Below are positions 1 to 9,504 of a stretch of DNA of 64,000 nt, in pieces (position 1 is the stretch's first letter; every line of letters begins with the position of its first letter). The stretch comes from Streptomyces pilosus (lineage in GTDB: Bacteria; Actinomycetota; Actinomycetes; Streptomycetales; Streptomycetaceae). The stretch covers positions 62,001 to 126,000 of the forward strand of contig NZ_BMTU01000017.1 of NCBI RefSeq assembly GCF_014649835.1, given 5' to 3'. Under the pieces are notes generated by a model. It had not been told where the DNA came from, did no database searches, and worked only from the letters and a program-made list of their open reading frames with translations. The translations under genes and the position numbers were made by a program.

Positions 1-78
1 TCCGGCGATGAATTACCATGAGAGGTTTTCCGGACGAGTTCCTGTTTTCGCGTGTCGGTTCTCAGAGGAAGAGTCCTG

Positions 79-1707
79 ATGTTCAAGGTGCCGAAAAGCA
101 AGAAGTTCCTCTATCTCGGGGTCGTCTCCGAACGAGCCGCCCAGAAGTACGGCGACACCCCGATCACGCTCGACCACGGTATGGATGCCTTCCCGGAGGT
201 GGGCCGGACGCTGACCGTTGGGGAGTTCGCCGGCCTCGTCGCCGATACCGCCAACCGGCTGTGGGCGGCGGGCGTGCGCCCCAGCGAGCACGTGGCCGTG
301 CACAAGACGTCGAGCTTCGACATCACGGTGCTGGCCTGCGGTGTGGCCCGGATCGGCGCGGTGCCGGTGATGCTCTCCCCGCACCTGGACGGGGAGACGA
401 TCGGCAAGCTGCTGGAGCGGCTCGAGCGGCCCACCCTCCTCACCGACGCGGCGAAGCTGACCGGCTCGCTGGCCGGCCTGCCGCTGCGGGAGCTGACCGA
501 GCGGGTGCTCAGCGCGACGGGCCCCCACCCGGGCGCCGTTGCGCTCGCGGACCTGGCGGGCGCGCCGGAGCGCACGCCGGTCCTCCTCGACCCCGACCAG
601 CCGGCCCTGATGACGCACACCTCCGGGACGACCGGCGTTCCCAAGCTGGTGGTGCACTCGGCCCGTTCGCTGGGCGCCCGCGGCAACTGGCAGGACAAGG
701 TCGTCTCCTTCATCCGCAAGCGGGAGACGGTCGCCATGCACGTGTCGTACGTGCACTCGCGGATGTACCTGGGCCTGGCCGTGCTGCAGATGCGGGGGAT
801 GCCGATGGTCTTCATGGACGACGGCAGCCCGGCGCACGTCGCCGACATACTGGTCCGGCACCGCCCGGGCGTCCTGGAGACCCACCCCAACTCCTTCCTG
901 GAGTGGGAGGAGATGCTCGAGGACCCCCGCAGGCCGATCGCCAACGTCAAGTACTTCAACAGCACCTTCGACGCGATCCACCCGAGCACGATGCACAAGT
1001 TCCTGCACGCCTCGGAACGCCGCAGCCCGGTGTTCCTCCAGGTGTACGGGCAGAGCGAGTGCGGTCCGCTGGCCGGCCGCACCTACCGGCGCCGCAACGC
1101 CCTGAAGGCCGACGGCCGCTGCCAGGGCTACTCCACGCCCGGCATGACCAAGTACCGGCTGGTGTCCCGGGGCGGCGGCAGGCCGACGAGGGAGAACCCC
1201 GGCTACATCGACGTCGCCACGGCCGGCCGCGCGCTGACGTACTACGGCGAGCAGGAGCGCTTCGACCGGCAGGTCATCGGCGAGTGGTGGCGGGGCGGGG
1301 ACGTCGGTTACCGCACCAAGTGGGGCTGTCTGCACCTGCTCGACCGGGAGGTCGACGTCATCCCGGGCATCGGCTCCACCCTGGAGATCGAGGACGCGGT
1401 GCTGCACGAGCTGGACGAGCTGACCGAACTGGTCATCGTGCCCGGCCCGGACAAGAAGCCCGTGCCGGTGGTGTGCACCCGCGGGGACGAGCCGCTCGAC
1501 CTCGAGCGCTGGAAGGCCGCCGTCGCCGGCGGGCCCGCCCTGGGCGCGCCCGTCCAGCGCCGGCTGTCCGACCTGCCGCGCACGGCCACCGCGAAGATCC
1601 GCCGGCTCGAGCTGGCCCGGCAGCTGGCCGAGGCGGCGGGCGAGGCCGAGGCGGCGGGCGAACCGCGGACCACTCCCCCGGTGGGTGCGGGAGCCGCCGC
1701 ACACTGA
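79..1707 (+). CDS. AMP-forming acyl/aryl ligase, CreM-like (copy 1)
   Basis: A 542-residue member of the ANL adenylating superfamily. The ATP-binding P-loop THTSGTTGVPK lies near residue 180, YGQSE (motif A5) near 330, a GDVGYRT segment near 410, and the C-terminal catalytic lysine region reads TATAKIRR. These enzymes activate a carboxylate as the acyl-AMP, and some relatives (CreM of cremeomycin) use nitrous acid to diazotise an aryl amine. The ATG at 79 is chosen because GAGGAAG sits 8-14 bases upstream; a GTG at 52 is also in frame. It is clearly related to the ligase at 13234-14802, with closely matching N-terminal halves and motifs, so the cluster carries two paralogues. Substrate is not visible; a diazotase role is inferred only from the nitrite genes nearby. 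Confidence 0.85.
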   Translation: MFKVPKSKKFLYLGVVSERAAQKYGDTPITLDHGMDAFPEVGRTLTVGEFAGLVADTANRLWAAGVRPSEHVAVHKTSSFDITVLACGVARIGAVPVMLSPHLDGETIGKLLERLERPTLLTDAAKLTGSLAGLPLRELTERVLSATGPHPGAVALADLAGAPERTPVLLDPDQPALMTHTSGTTGVPKLVVHSARSLGARGNWQDKVVSFIRKRETVAMHVSYVHSRMYLGLAVLQMRGMPMVFMDDGSPAHVADILVRHRPGVLETHPNSFLEWEEMLEDPRRPIANVKYFNSTFDAIHPSTMHKFLHASERRSPVFLQVYGQSECGPLAGRTYRRRNALKADGRCQGYSTPGMTKYRLVSRGGGRPTRENPGYIDVATAGRALTYYGEQERFDRQVIGEWWRGGDVGYRTKWGCLHLLDREVDVIPGIGSTLEIEDAVLHELDELTELVIVPGPDKKPVPVVCTRGDEPLDLERWKAAVAGGPALGAPVQRRLSDLPRTATAKIRRLELARQLAEAAGEAEAAGEPRTTPPVGAGAAAH

Positions 1708-1757
1708 AACGGCTCCGGCGGACGGACCGAACGGAACGAGGAGAAGGGAGAGAACGG

Positions 1758-1922
1758 GTGGCAGCTCATCAGACGCCCGGACAGCCGGCGCAGCGCACGG
1801 GATGGGGCCCGCTACCTCCGGACCCCGGGTTCCTGGAGGTCTGGGCGAGGTCCGCGCCGATCCGCCTGGCCGGCTACGAGGAGGACCTCGCCGAACCGCA
1901 CATCCTGCAGAGCGTCGACTGA
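1758..1922 (+). CDS. Small unknown protein, 54 aa
   Basis: A GTG-initiated ORF preceded by a purine-rich AGGAGAAGGGAGAG tract, starting 50 bases after the ligase and in the same direction. The protein starts MAAHQTPGQP, is rich in Pro/Gly early, and ends with an acidic stretch containing GYEEDLAEP. It has no membrane segment or recognised motif. Codon third positions are strongly G/C, as in the neighbouring genes. It may be a small partner of the upstream ligase, but I do not recognise the family, and chance remains possible at this GC content. Confidence 0.45.
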   Translation: MAAHQTPGQPAQRTGWGPLPPDPGFLEVWARSAPIRLAGYEEDLAEPHILQSVD

Positions 1923-2090
1923 CCGGCTCTGCCTGCCCGTGCGACGCATGTCGGCTGCCGGGCCCGCCCCTCCCGCGGCGGGCCCGGCAGCGGCGCGTCG
2001 TCCGATCGAAGTTTTCGATACCACTTGGAAACCGGCATGCAGGTTTGTTCTTCTGTGGGTGGAGGAATGAACCGCCGTGAAAGGGCTGAC

Positions 2091-2675
2091 ATGTCGAGTG
2101 ACCGCATCCGCGTGGCCGTGATCCTGTCGAGTGTGCGCAAGGGCCGGTTCGGGCCCACGATCGCGAACTGGTTCGTCGGCACCGCCGACGGACGCGACGA
2201 CATCGAGGTCGACCTGGTCGACCTGGCGGACTTCCCGCTTCCGACCGCCCTGACCGACGAACCGTCGCCCGAGGTCTCCGAGGTGCTCGGGGCGTTCTCG
2301 GCCCGGCTGTCGGCGGCGGACGGCTTCGTCGTGGTGACACCGGAGTACAACCACAGCTTCCCGGCCGCCCTGAAGGCCGCCGCGGACTGGACCCAGTACG
2401 AGTGGCACGCCAAGCCCGTCGGCTTCGTCGGCTACGGCGGCCTCGCCGGCGGTCTGCGCGCCGTCCAGCAGCTGCGGCACATCTTCAACGAGCTGCACGC
2501 CGTCCCGGTCCGGGACGCCATCAGCTTCCACAGCCCCTGGGCCCAGTTCGATTCCGCGGGCACGCTGACCGACCCGACGAACGCGGAGGCCGCCGCCAAG
2601 GTCCTCTGGGACAAGCTGAGCTGGTGGGCGCTGGCCACCAAGGAGGCCAAGGCCCGCCGCCCGTACGACAACTGA
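2091..2675 (+). CDS. NADPH-dependent FMN reductase family protein
   Basis: A 194-residue flavodoxin-like reductase. An N-terminal beta strand leads to ILSSVRKGRFGP, the FMN-phosphate loop typical of the family, and the central VVTPEYNHSFPAALK segment is the conserved PEYN flavin-binding motif. Such proteins transfer electrons from NAD(P)H to FMN and can reduce quinones, azo or nitro groups. ATG 2091 follows AAGGG by five bases; an upstream in-frame ATG at 2067 abuts its GGAGG too closely. In this cluster it could supply reduced flavin or reduce a nitrogenous intermediate; that role is inferred. Confidence 0.85.
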   Translation: MSSDRIRVAVILSSVRKGRFGPTIANWFVGTADGRDDIEVDLVDLADFPLPTALTDEPSPEVSEVLGAFSARLSAADGFVVVTPEYNHSFPAALKAAADWTQYEWHAKPVGFVGYGGLAGGLRAVQQLRHIFNELHAVPVRDAISFHSPWAQFDSAGTLTDPTNAEAAAKVLWDKLSWWALATKEAKARRPYDN

Positions 2676-3342
2676 CCTCCTCGGGACACCCCGTACCCCA
2701 CCGGCCGCCCCACCACCCCGGGCGGCGGCCGGATCACGAGCCTGACCGGCTGTCCCCGCCCCGCGCCCACCCGGCGCCGGCGGGACGGCACCGCACCACC
2801 CCCCAGGACCGCGGGCCCGCGACCACCCCCGACGCGGGCCCGCGAGGAAGACCCTGCCGAGGATCCGGACTCCTCCGTACCCGGCTCGGCAGGGTCCGGG
2901 CCGTGTGGGCCGGCGCACCGAACGAGGGTGAGTGCGCCGGCCCACCGGAGCAGGGCCCGGCACGACGGGGCGGTTCGTGCCGGGCTCTTGTCCTGCTCCC
3001 GCCCAGGCGCCGGACGCTCGGCGGATCCGGCGACGTGGATGGCATCGCCTGCCGCGCCCACCGCACGGACCGGCCCTTCCGGCCGGTCCGTGCGGTGTTT
3101 TGCCCACGCGCGGGCTGCGCGCTGCGGCGGGCGGTGCCGCGCTGCGGGCGGGACGGGCAGCGGCGCCCCGGCTCAGGCACCCCTGCGAAGAGGGACGGCG
3201 AAGACGCCGGGGGCTTGTTCTTCGGCCCGCGGACCGCGTGCTCGCACGGTGGCGGACAGGTGCCGGTGCCGCCGGGCAGGACGGAGCGTGCCGGGACGCC
3301 GGGGTGGTCCGCGTTCCCCGCCCCGGTCGGAGCCGGGCCCGC
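2676..3342. other. Non-coding gap between convergent genes
   Basis: No credible gene is seen in this 667-base stretch between the rightward FMN reductase and the leftward flavoprotein. The left part is GC-rich sequence with several imperfect hairpins; the strongest structure is the terminator listed at 3059-3101. Open frames here show no recognisable protein. Confidence 0.6.
3059..3101 (+). terminator. Strong hairpin terminator
   Basis: A perfect 17-bp stem runs from CACCGCACGGACC to its complement with a five-base CTTCC loop, and is followed by GTTTT. It lies downstream of the FMN reductase and upstream (in + coordinates) of the leftward flavoprotein stop, so it probably acts between these convergent units, possibly in both directions. 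Confidence 0.75.
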
Positions 3343-4566
3343 TCAGGCTTCTCCCGCCGCCCCGGCCAGCAGCTCGTCCGGGGAGGCGGGCAGTTCGCGG
3401 GCGGTCAGGGCGCGCAGGGCCGGGTAGGCGCGGGTGTCGCCGGCCAGGACGCCGCCGAGGAGGGTGCGGCCGTCCGCGGCGAGGACCACCTTGGCGTAGG
3501 TGCCGGCGCGCCGGTCGTCGCGTACGTACTCGATGGCACCCGGGGAGCGGGCGTGCGCGTCGCCGAAGCCGGCCACCTCGACGCCGAGGAGTTTGAGCTT
3601 GGCGGAGGTGTCCGCGCCGGTGAACGGCTCGGGTGCCCCGCCGGTCAGCTGGCGGGCCACGGTCTCGGCCATCCGGAAGCCGGGCGCCACCAGCCCGTGG
3701 CAGCGGCCCCGTACGGCCGCGCACTCACCGATCGCCCAGATGTGCTCGTCGGCGGTCCGGCACCACTGGTCCACCAGGAAGCCACCGCGCTCACCGCGCT
3801 CGAGGCCCAGCGGGGCGGCGAGTTCGTCGCGCGGCCGTACTCCGGCGGCGAAGACGACGAGCGCGGCGTCCAGTACCGTGCCGTCGGCCAGTTCGACCCG
3901 CCCGGCCCGGCCGTCCGTGCCCGCGCCGACCGCGTGCAGCGCGCTGGAGCAGTGCACGCCCACCCCGAGCCGTTCGATCGCCCGGGCCAGTACCCGTCCG
4001 CCGCCCTCGTCGATCTGCTGGGCCATCAGCCACGGCGCCCTCTCCACCACGTGGGGCCGCATGCCCAGCAGCCGGAGCCCGTTCGCGGCCTCCAGGCCGA
4101 GCAGCCCGCCCCCGACCACGACCGCTTCCCGGCCCGGTACGGCGGCCGCGCGGATCGCCGCGATGTCCTCCACCGTCCGGTACACGAAGCATCCCGGCAG
4201 GTCATGTCCGGGCGCGGGCGGCACGAAGGGCCGCGAACCGGTGGCCAGCACCAGCGCGTCGTAGCCGATCTCGGTGCCGTCGTGGCAGGTCACCGTCCTG
4301 GTCGGGCGGTCGGCGCCGGTCATCGTCGTGCCCGGGCGCAGCAGCAGGCGGCCGTCGTCCGGGGCGCCGGGTCCGGCGAGGGTGAGGTCGTCGGGGGTGG
4401 CTCCGCCGAGGAGGGAGGACAGCGCCACGCGATCGTAGGCGGGGCGCGGTTCCTCGCCGAGCACGACGACGCGCCAGCGGCCCTCCCGGTCGTTCTCGAG
4501 GATCTCCCCGGCCAGCCGGTGGCCCACCATGCCGTGGCCGGCCACGACCAGGGTGCGGGTCGTCAC
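3343..4566 (-). CDS. NAD(P)/FAD oxidoreductase, NirB front-end-like
   Basis: A 407-residue pyridine-nucleotide flavoprotein. FAD binding is shown by the N-terminal VVAGHGMVGHRL and an ATGSRPF segment, NAD(P) binding by VVVGGGLLGLEAANGL, and the second FAD contact by IWAIGECA. It matches the N-terminal part of NirB-type nitrite reductase but ends before any [2Fe-2S] or sirohaem/sulfite-reductase domain. Its GTG start overlaps the stop of the preceding gene (GTGA), indicating translational coupling. Last gene of the nitrate block; it most likely passes electrons from NAD(P)H towards the nitrate reductase rather than reducing nitrite itself. Partner is inferred from context. Confidence 0.85.
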   Translation of the reverse strand: MTTRTLVVAGHGMVGHRLAGEILENDREGRWRVVVLGEEPRPAYDRVALSSLLGGATPDDLTLAGPGAPDDGRLLLRPGTTMTGADRPTRTVTCHDGTEIGYDALVLATGSRPFVPPAPGHDLPGCFVYRTVEDIAAIRAAAVPGREAVVVGGGLLGLEAANGLRLLGMRPHVVERAPWLMAQQIDEGGGRVLARAIERLGVGVHCSSALHAVGAGTDGRAGRVELADGTVLDAALVVFAAGVRPRDELAAPLGLERGERGGFLVDQWCRTADEHIWAIGECAAVRGRCHGLVAPGFRMAETVARQLTGGAPEPFTGADTSAKLKLLGVEVAGFGDAHARSPGAIEYVRDDRRAGTYAKVVLAADGRTLLGGVLAGDTRAYPALRALTARELPASPDELLAGAAGEA

Positions 4567-5945
4567 GGTGTCGCTCCTTCCAGTGCGGTGCACAGGCTCC
4601 GTACGGCCGCGGTGCAGCCGCCGCAGCCCGTGGTCGCCCGGGTCGCCCGGGCCAGCGCCGCCTCGTCGTGCGCGCCGCGGTGCCAGGCGTCCTTCAGTGC
4701 CTTTCGGGTGACGTTGTTGCAGTGGCACACCACGGTGTCGTCGGGCGGTGTCCCGTCGCCCGCGTAGGTGCCGTCGGCTCCGGTGAGCAGCGCGAGCAGG
4801 TCGGCGGGGACCGGTTCGTCGCGCAGGTACAGCCGGCTCACCTCGGCGACGGCGGACGGCGAGCCGATGACGGTGCCTTCGTGGATGCGTCCGCCGCGCA
4901 GGACGAGACGGGCGTGGTGGCCCCGCGCCCGGTCCAGCAGCGAGACGGTCGCGTCGGTGTCGTCCGGCCGGACGGGGGCGGCCGGCGGGAGGACGACCAT
5001 GTCCCTGCCCGGGGTGCGCGGTCGCAGCACGCGCCGCTCGGGGGCGTACGGCCGCTCCCGCCCGGTGAGGTTACGGGCGAGCGTCTCCGCCTGCTCCCAC
5101 GCCCGCAGCACCGTCGTGCCGGTGGTGCCCGCGTGCTCGGCGCAGTCGCCGATGGCGTGGATGTGCGGGTCGCCGGTGCGCAGCAGGTCGTCGACGACCA
5201 CTCCCCCGCGCACCTCGAGACCGCTCGCGCGGGCCAGCGCGGACTCCGCCACGGTGCCGGTGCACAGCAGCACGGTGCCCGCCGCCAGCACCTGGCCGTC
5301 GTCGAGCACCACCTTGCCCGGTGTGTACTCGGCGGCCCTGCGGCCCAGGTGCAGTGCGACGCCCCGGGCGGCGAGCCACTCAGCCGGCAGCGCGGCGGCC
5401 ACCATGTCCAGGTGGCGCTCCATCAGCTGCCCGGCGGGGTGGACGAGCGCCACCTCCTGCCCGGTCCCGCTGAGCGCCCACGCCGTCTCGACACCGCGGA
5501 TCCCGCCGCCGACGACCACGACGGGCCCCTCGGACAGCGGCCGGCAGTCGGCGGCGGTTCGCACCGCGCGCACCCCGTCGGCGAGCCGGCCGGGCTGCGT
5601 CTGCAGTCCCGGAACCCGGGGTGTGCGCGGCCGGGCCCCGGTGGCGAGGACCAGGACGCCGTAGGGCAGTTCGCGGCCGTCGTCCAGGCGTATGGCACGG
5701 CGGGCCCGGTCGACGGCGGTGACGCGCACGCCGGTCAGCTGCCGTACGGCGGCGGGCAGCGCGGGCAGGGTCAGCCGGTCCGCGTCGAGCGTGCCGTCCA
5801 GGACCGAGCCGAGCAGGGCCCGGTTGTAGGGGGGCCGGGGCTCGGCGCCGACGACGCTCACCCCGCCCGGGTGTCCGTACCGCGCCAGCAGGGCGGCCAG
5901 CCGGTGGGCGGCCGGGCCGCCGCCCACGATGACGACGCCGGTCAC
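4563..5945 (-). CDS. FAD oxidoreductase with C-terminal BFD [2Fe-2S] domain, NasB-like
   Basis: A 460-residue protein. The N-terminal VVIVGGGPAAHRLA binds FAD, VVVVGGGIRGVETAWAL binds NAD(P)H, and IHAIGDCAEHA completes the FAD site. The last 60 residues form a bacterioferritin-associated-ferredoxin-like domain with VCHCNNVTR and TGCGGC, giving four cluster cysteines. The GTG start overlaps the NasA stop by GTGA. In Bacillus, NasB of similar layout delivers electrons from NADH to NasC, and I infer the same role here. No sirohaem domain is present. Confidence 0.85.
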   Translation of the reverse strand: MTGVVIVGGGPAAHRLAALLARYGHPGGVSVVGAEPRPPYNRALLGSVLDGTLDADRLTLPALPAAVRQLTGVRVTAVDRARRAIRLDDGRELPYGVLVLATGARPRTPRVPGLQTQPGRLADGVRAVRTAADCRPLSEGPVVVVGGGIRGVETAWALSGTGQEVALVHPAGQLMERHLDMVAAALPAEWLAARGVALHLGRRAAEYTPGKVVLDDGQVLAAGTVLLCTGTVAESALARASGLEVRGGVVVDDLLRTGDPHIHAIGDCAEHAGTTGTTVLRAWEQAETLARNLTGRERPYAPERRVLRPRTPGRDMVVLPPAAPVRPDDTDATVSLLDRARGHHARLVLRGGRIHEGTVIGSPSAVAEVSRLYLRDEPVPADLLALLTGADGTYAGDGTPPDDTVVCHCNNVTRKALKDAWHRGAHDEAALARATRATTGCGGCTAAVRSLCTALEGATP

Positions 5946-8059
5946 GGCCGCTCACCCGCCGGTGTGACGCGCACCGCGCTGACCTTGAACTCCGGCATGC
6001 GGCTGCGCGGATCGAGCGCGTCGCCGGTGAACAGGTTGGCGCGTCCGGCGCCCGGGAAGTGGAACGGCACGAACACGGTGTCGGGGCGCACCGCGCGGGT
6101 CACCCGTACGCGCGCCCGGGTGGTGCCGTGCACCGAGCCGACCTCGGCCATACTCCCCTCGGCCAGGCCGAAGCGGCGGGCGGTGTCCGGGTGCATCTCG
6201 ACGATCACCTCCGGTGCGGCGGCGACCAGTTCGGGCACCCGGCGGGTCTGGGCGCCCGACTGGTACTGGGCCAGCACCCTGCCGGTCGTCCCGTACAGCG
6301 GGAAGGCCGCGTCGGGTTCGCGGGCGGGCGGGCGGTGGTCCACCGGGGTGAAGCGGGCGCGCCCGTCGGGGTGGGCGAAGCGGTCCAGGAACACCCGTGG
6401 CGTTCCCGGGTGGCCGTCGCCGGCGCCGTTGCCGTCGGCGCCGGCCGGGCAGGGCCAGTGCAGTGCCTCGCCCGCGTCCAGGCGTGCGTAGCTGATGCCC
6501 GAGTAGTCCGCGCGAGCGCCGGCCGAGGCCCGGCGCAACTCGTCGAAGACCTCCCGGGGCCGGACGGGGAAGCCACCGGCGCTCTGGCCGAGCCGGACGG
6601 CGAGCGCGTGCAGCACCTCCAGGTCGGTGCGCACGCCCGGCGGCGGGGTCAGATGGGCGCGGCGGCGCAGCACCCTGCCTTCCAGGCTGGTCAGCGTGCC
6701 CTCCTCCTCGGCCCACTGCGCCACGGGCAGCACCACGTCGGCGAGCGCGGCCGTCTCGGACGGCACGAAGTCGGCCACCACCAGCAGGTCGAGGGAGCGC
6801 AGCCGCTCGGTGACATGGGCGGCCCGGGGCGCGGAGACCACCGGGTTGGCCCCGAACACCATCAGCGCGCGCGGCCCTGCGCCCGTGCCGAGGGCGTCGA
6901 GCAGTTCGTAGGCGCTGCGGCCGGGCCCGGGCAGCGTCTTCGCGTCCACCCCCCATACAGCGGCCACGTGGGCGCGGTCGGCGGGGTCGGCGAGCGAGCG
7001 GTAGCCGGGCAGCTGGTCCGCCTTCTGGCCCATCTCGCGGCCGCCCTGCCCGTTGCCCTGACCGGTCAGGGTGCCGAAGCCGCTGCCGTCCCGGCCGGGC
7101 AGCCCAAGGGCGAGGGCCAGGTTGACGAAGGCGGCGACCGTGTCGGAGCCCTTGCTGTGCTGTTCGGCGCCCCGGCCCGTCAGCACGTAGGCCCGGCGGG
7201 CGCCGCCGAGCATCCGCACCGCCGTGCGCAGCTCGTCCGCCGGTACGCCGGTGACCTCCTCCACCCGCTCCGGCCACCAGGCGGTGCAGTGCTCCCAGGC
7301 GGCGTCGAAGCCGGCGGTGCGCGTGTCCACGTACTCCTGGTCGACCAGCCCCTCGGTGACGGCCAGGTGCAGCAGGCCGAGGGCCAGGGCGAGATCGGTG
7401 CCGGGGGCGGGGCGCAGGTGCAGCGCGGCCCGCTCGGCGGTACGGGTGCGACGCGGATCGATGACGACGAGGTCGGCGCCCTCGAGGTGGCGCATGAGGG
7501 GCGGCATCGTCTCCGCCGGGTTGGCGCCGGCCAGCAGGATCACGTCGGCCCCGTCCAGGTCGGTGACCGGGAACGGCAGCCCGCGGTCGAGCCCGAAGGC
7601 CGCCGTGGTCGCCGCGGCCGCCGACGACATGCAGAACCGTCCGTTGTAGTCGATCTGGCTGGTGCCCAGGGCCACGCGGGCGAACTTGCCGAGGGTGTAC
7701 GCCTTCTCGTTGGTCAGCCCGCCGCCGCCGAACACCGCGACCGCGTCGGCGCCGTGCCGTGCGCGGATCTCCCGCAGTCGCCCGGCCACCAGGTCGAGCG
7801 CCTCGTCCCACCCGGCCGGCGCGAGCGTGCCGTCGGCCGCGCGCACCAGGGGGGTGAGCAGCCGGTCGGGGGCGGCCAGCACGGAGGGTGCCGTCCACCC
7901 CTTCTGGCACAGCCCGCCCCGGTTGACGGGGAAGTCGGCCGAGGGCCGCACCGCCACACCGCCCCGCTCGCCCGACAGCACGGTGGAGCACTGCAGCGCG
8001 CAGTACGGGCAGTGGGTGGTGCTCTCCCGCTGCCGGCCGGCCCTCCCCTCACCGGACAT
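5942..8059 (-). CDS. nasA: Assimilatory-type molybdopterin nitrate reductase
   Basis: A 705-residue bis-MGD enzyme that reduces nitrate to nitrite in the cytoplasm. An N-terminal [4Fe-4S] site is formed by HCPYCALQC (Cys17, Cys20, Cys24) and GGLCQKGW (Cys51). NGRFCMSS near residue 143 supplies the candidate molybdenum-ligand cysteine of the NasA/NarB group. The C-terminal molydopterin-dinucleotide-binding segment includes the PFHFPGAGRANLFT region. No signal peptide is present, consistent with an assimilatory rather than periplasmic enzyme. The ATG start overlaps the end of the transporter gene by 11 bases. The two following flavoproteins probably supply electrons. Confidence 0.9.
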   Translation of the reverse strand: MSGEGRAGRQRESTTHCPYCALQCSTVLSGERGGVAVRPSADFPVNRGGLCQKGWTAPSVLAAPDRLLTPLVRAADGTLAPAGWDEALDLVAGRLREIRARHGADAVAVFGGGGLTNEKAYTLGKFARVALGTSQIDYNGRFCMSSAAAATTAAFGLDRGLPFPVTDLDGADVILLAGANPAETMPPLMRHLEGADLVVIDPRRTRTAERAALHLRPAPGTDLALALGLLHLAVTEGLVDQEYVDTRTAGFDAAWEHCTAWWPERVEEVTGVPADELRTAVRMLGGARRAYVLTGRGAEQHSKGSDTVAAFVNLALALGLPGRDGSGFGTLTGQGNGQGGREMGQKADQLPGYRSLADPADRAHVAAVWGVDAKTLPGPGRSAYELLDALGTGAGPRALMVFGANPVVSAPRAAHVTERLRSLDLLVVADFVPSETAALADVVLPVAQWAEEEGTLTSLEGRVLRRRAHLTPPPGVRTDLEVLHALAVRLGQSAGGFPVRPREVFDELRRASAGARADYSGISYARLDAGEALHWPCPAGADGNGAGDGHPGTPRVFLDRFAHPDGRARFTPVDHRPPAREPDAAFPLYGTTGRVLAQYQSGAQTRRVPELVAAAPEVIVEMHPDTARRFGLAEGSMAEVGSVHGTTRARVRVTRAVRPDTVFVPFHFPGAGRANLFTGDALDPRSRMPEFKVSAVRVTPAGERP

Positions 8060-9428
8060 GGGAGGCCCGGCTCTGCCGTGTGGCGGGCACGGGGGTGCCC
8101 GGGTGCTCGCCGCGCAGGTACACGGTCCGCAGCACCAGGGCGCACAGCCCGTAGAAGGCGAGGAAGGACCAGAACGCGGGCGCACCGCTGCCCGCGTCGC
8201 CGTACGCCGAACGGAAGGCGAGGTTGATGGCGACCCCGCCGAGCGCGCCCGCCGCGCCGGCGATGCCGATGACGGCCCCGGACAGGCGGCGGGAGGCCGC
8301 GAAGGCCGCCGTCGCATCGTGGCCGGAGGTGATGGCGTCCTGCGCCTGCCGGGCGAAGACCGCGGGGATCATCTTGTACGTCGATCCGTTGCCGATGCCG
8401 CTCACCACGAACAGCCAGGTGAACCCGGCCACGAACAGCGCGAACGAACCATTCTGTCCGGCCCACAGCAGGACGCCCGTGCCGGCCGCCATCCCGGCGA
8501 ACGCCCATGTCGTCACGCGTGCCCCGCCGAAGCGGTCGGCGATCCTGCCGCCGAGGGGGCGGGCCACCGAGCCGAGCAGCGGCCCGAGGAAGGTGAACGA
8601 GGCGGCCTCCAGCGGGGTCGACCCGAACTGGCTCTGCAGCACCAGCCCGAAGGCGAACCCGAAGCCGATGAAGGAACCGAACGTGCCGACGTACAGCAGC
8701 GAGATCCACCAGGTGTGGGGGTTCGCCGCGGCCTCGCGCTGGGCGCCCGGTTCGGCGCGCACCATGGCGACGTTGTCCATGCGCAGCGCGGCCAGCGCCG
8801 CGGTCAGCGCGATCAGCGGCAGGTAGAACGCCGCGACGTACGCCGGGTGGGTGTCCCCGGCGGCGGAGATCACCAGCAGGCCGAGCAGCTGTACCGCGGC
8901 GACGCCCAGGTTGCCGCCGCCCGCGTTCAGGCCGAGCGCCCAGCCCTGTTTGCGCTGCGGGTAGAAGGCGGTGATGTTGGTCATCGAGGAGGCGAAGTTG
9001 CCGCCGCCCGCCCCGGCCGCCGCGCCGATCAGCAGGAACACCCACAGCGGGGTGCCCGGCCGCTGCACGAAGTACACCGTCGCCGCCGTCGGTACCAGGA
9101 GCACCAGTGAGGAGAACAGGGTCCAGTTGCGTCCGCCGAACCGGGTCACGGCACTGCTGTAGGGCAGCCTCAGCAGGGCACCGACCAGGGTGGGCACCAC
9201 CACCATCAGGAACTTCTCGTCGGGCGCGAAGTCCAGTCCGATCTTCGGCGACATGAACAGCACCAGGACCGACCACATGCTCCACACGGAGAACCCGACG
9301 TGTTCCGCGAGCACCGACAGCACCAGGTTGCGCCGGGCGACGCGCTTCCCGCCCCGCTCCCACGCCTCCTCGTCCTCGGGGTCCCAGTTCTCCATCCACC
9401 GCCCTCGGGCGGCTCGTGCACTGGCCAT
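8049..9428 (-). CDS. narK: Nitrate/nitrite MFS transporter, NarK type
   Basis: A 459-residue multi-pass membrane protein. NFASSMTNITAFYP and the following GLNAGGGNLGV are the two nitrate-signature stretches of the nitrate/nitrite porter family. The N-terminal cytoplasmic tail carries WDPEDEEAWERGG, common in actinobacterial NarK. ATG 9428 is chosen because GAGGAGA lies five bases upstream on the minus strand; a longer frame upstream has no such site. It sits directly before nasA and overlaps it by 11 bases, so import of nitrate (or exchange of nitrite) is coupled to reduction. Confidence 0.9.
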   Translation of the reverse strand: MASARAARGRWMENWDPEDEEAWERGGKRVARRNLVLSVLAEHVGFSVWSMWSVLVLFMSPKIGLDFAPDEKFLMVVVPTLVGALLRLPYSSAVTRFGGRNWTLFSSLVLLVPTAATVYFVQRPGTPLWVFLLIGAAAGAGGGNFASSMTNITAFYPQRKQGWALGLNAGGGNLGVAAVQLLGLLVISAAGDTHPAYVAAFYLPLIALTAALAALRMDNVAMVRAEPGAQREAAANPHTWWISLLYVGTFGSFIGFGFAFGLVLQSQFGSTPLEAASFTFLGPLLGSVARPLGGRIADRFGGARVTTWAFAGMAAGTGVLLWAGQNGSFALFVAGFTWLFVVSGIGNGSTYKMIPAVFARQAQDAITSGHDATAAFAASRRLSGAVIGIAGAAGALGGVAINLAFRSAYGDAGSGAPAFWSFLAFYGLCALVLRTVYLRGEHPGTPVPATRQSRASHVR

Positions 9429-9504
9429 TTTCTCCTCGGCTTTCTCCGGGTGGTGCCGCGGCGGCCCGGTGGCACCGGGCCGCGGCGGCGGGTGGGGTGG
9501 GGGG

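Noticed and set aside
13..2340. 775-codon minus-strand frame opposite the first ligase and FMN reductase
   Set aside because: It is antisense to two clear genes and has the composition of a GC-driven shadow.
3343..5945. Calling the two flavoproteins a nitrite reductase (NirB)
   Set aside because: Neither carries the sirohaem/[4Fe-4S] sulfite-reductase domain, so they cannot be called nitrite reductase on this evidence.
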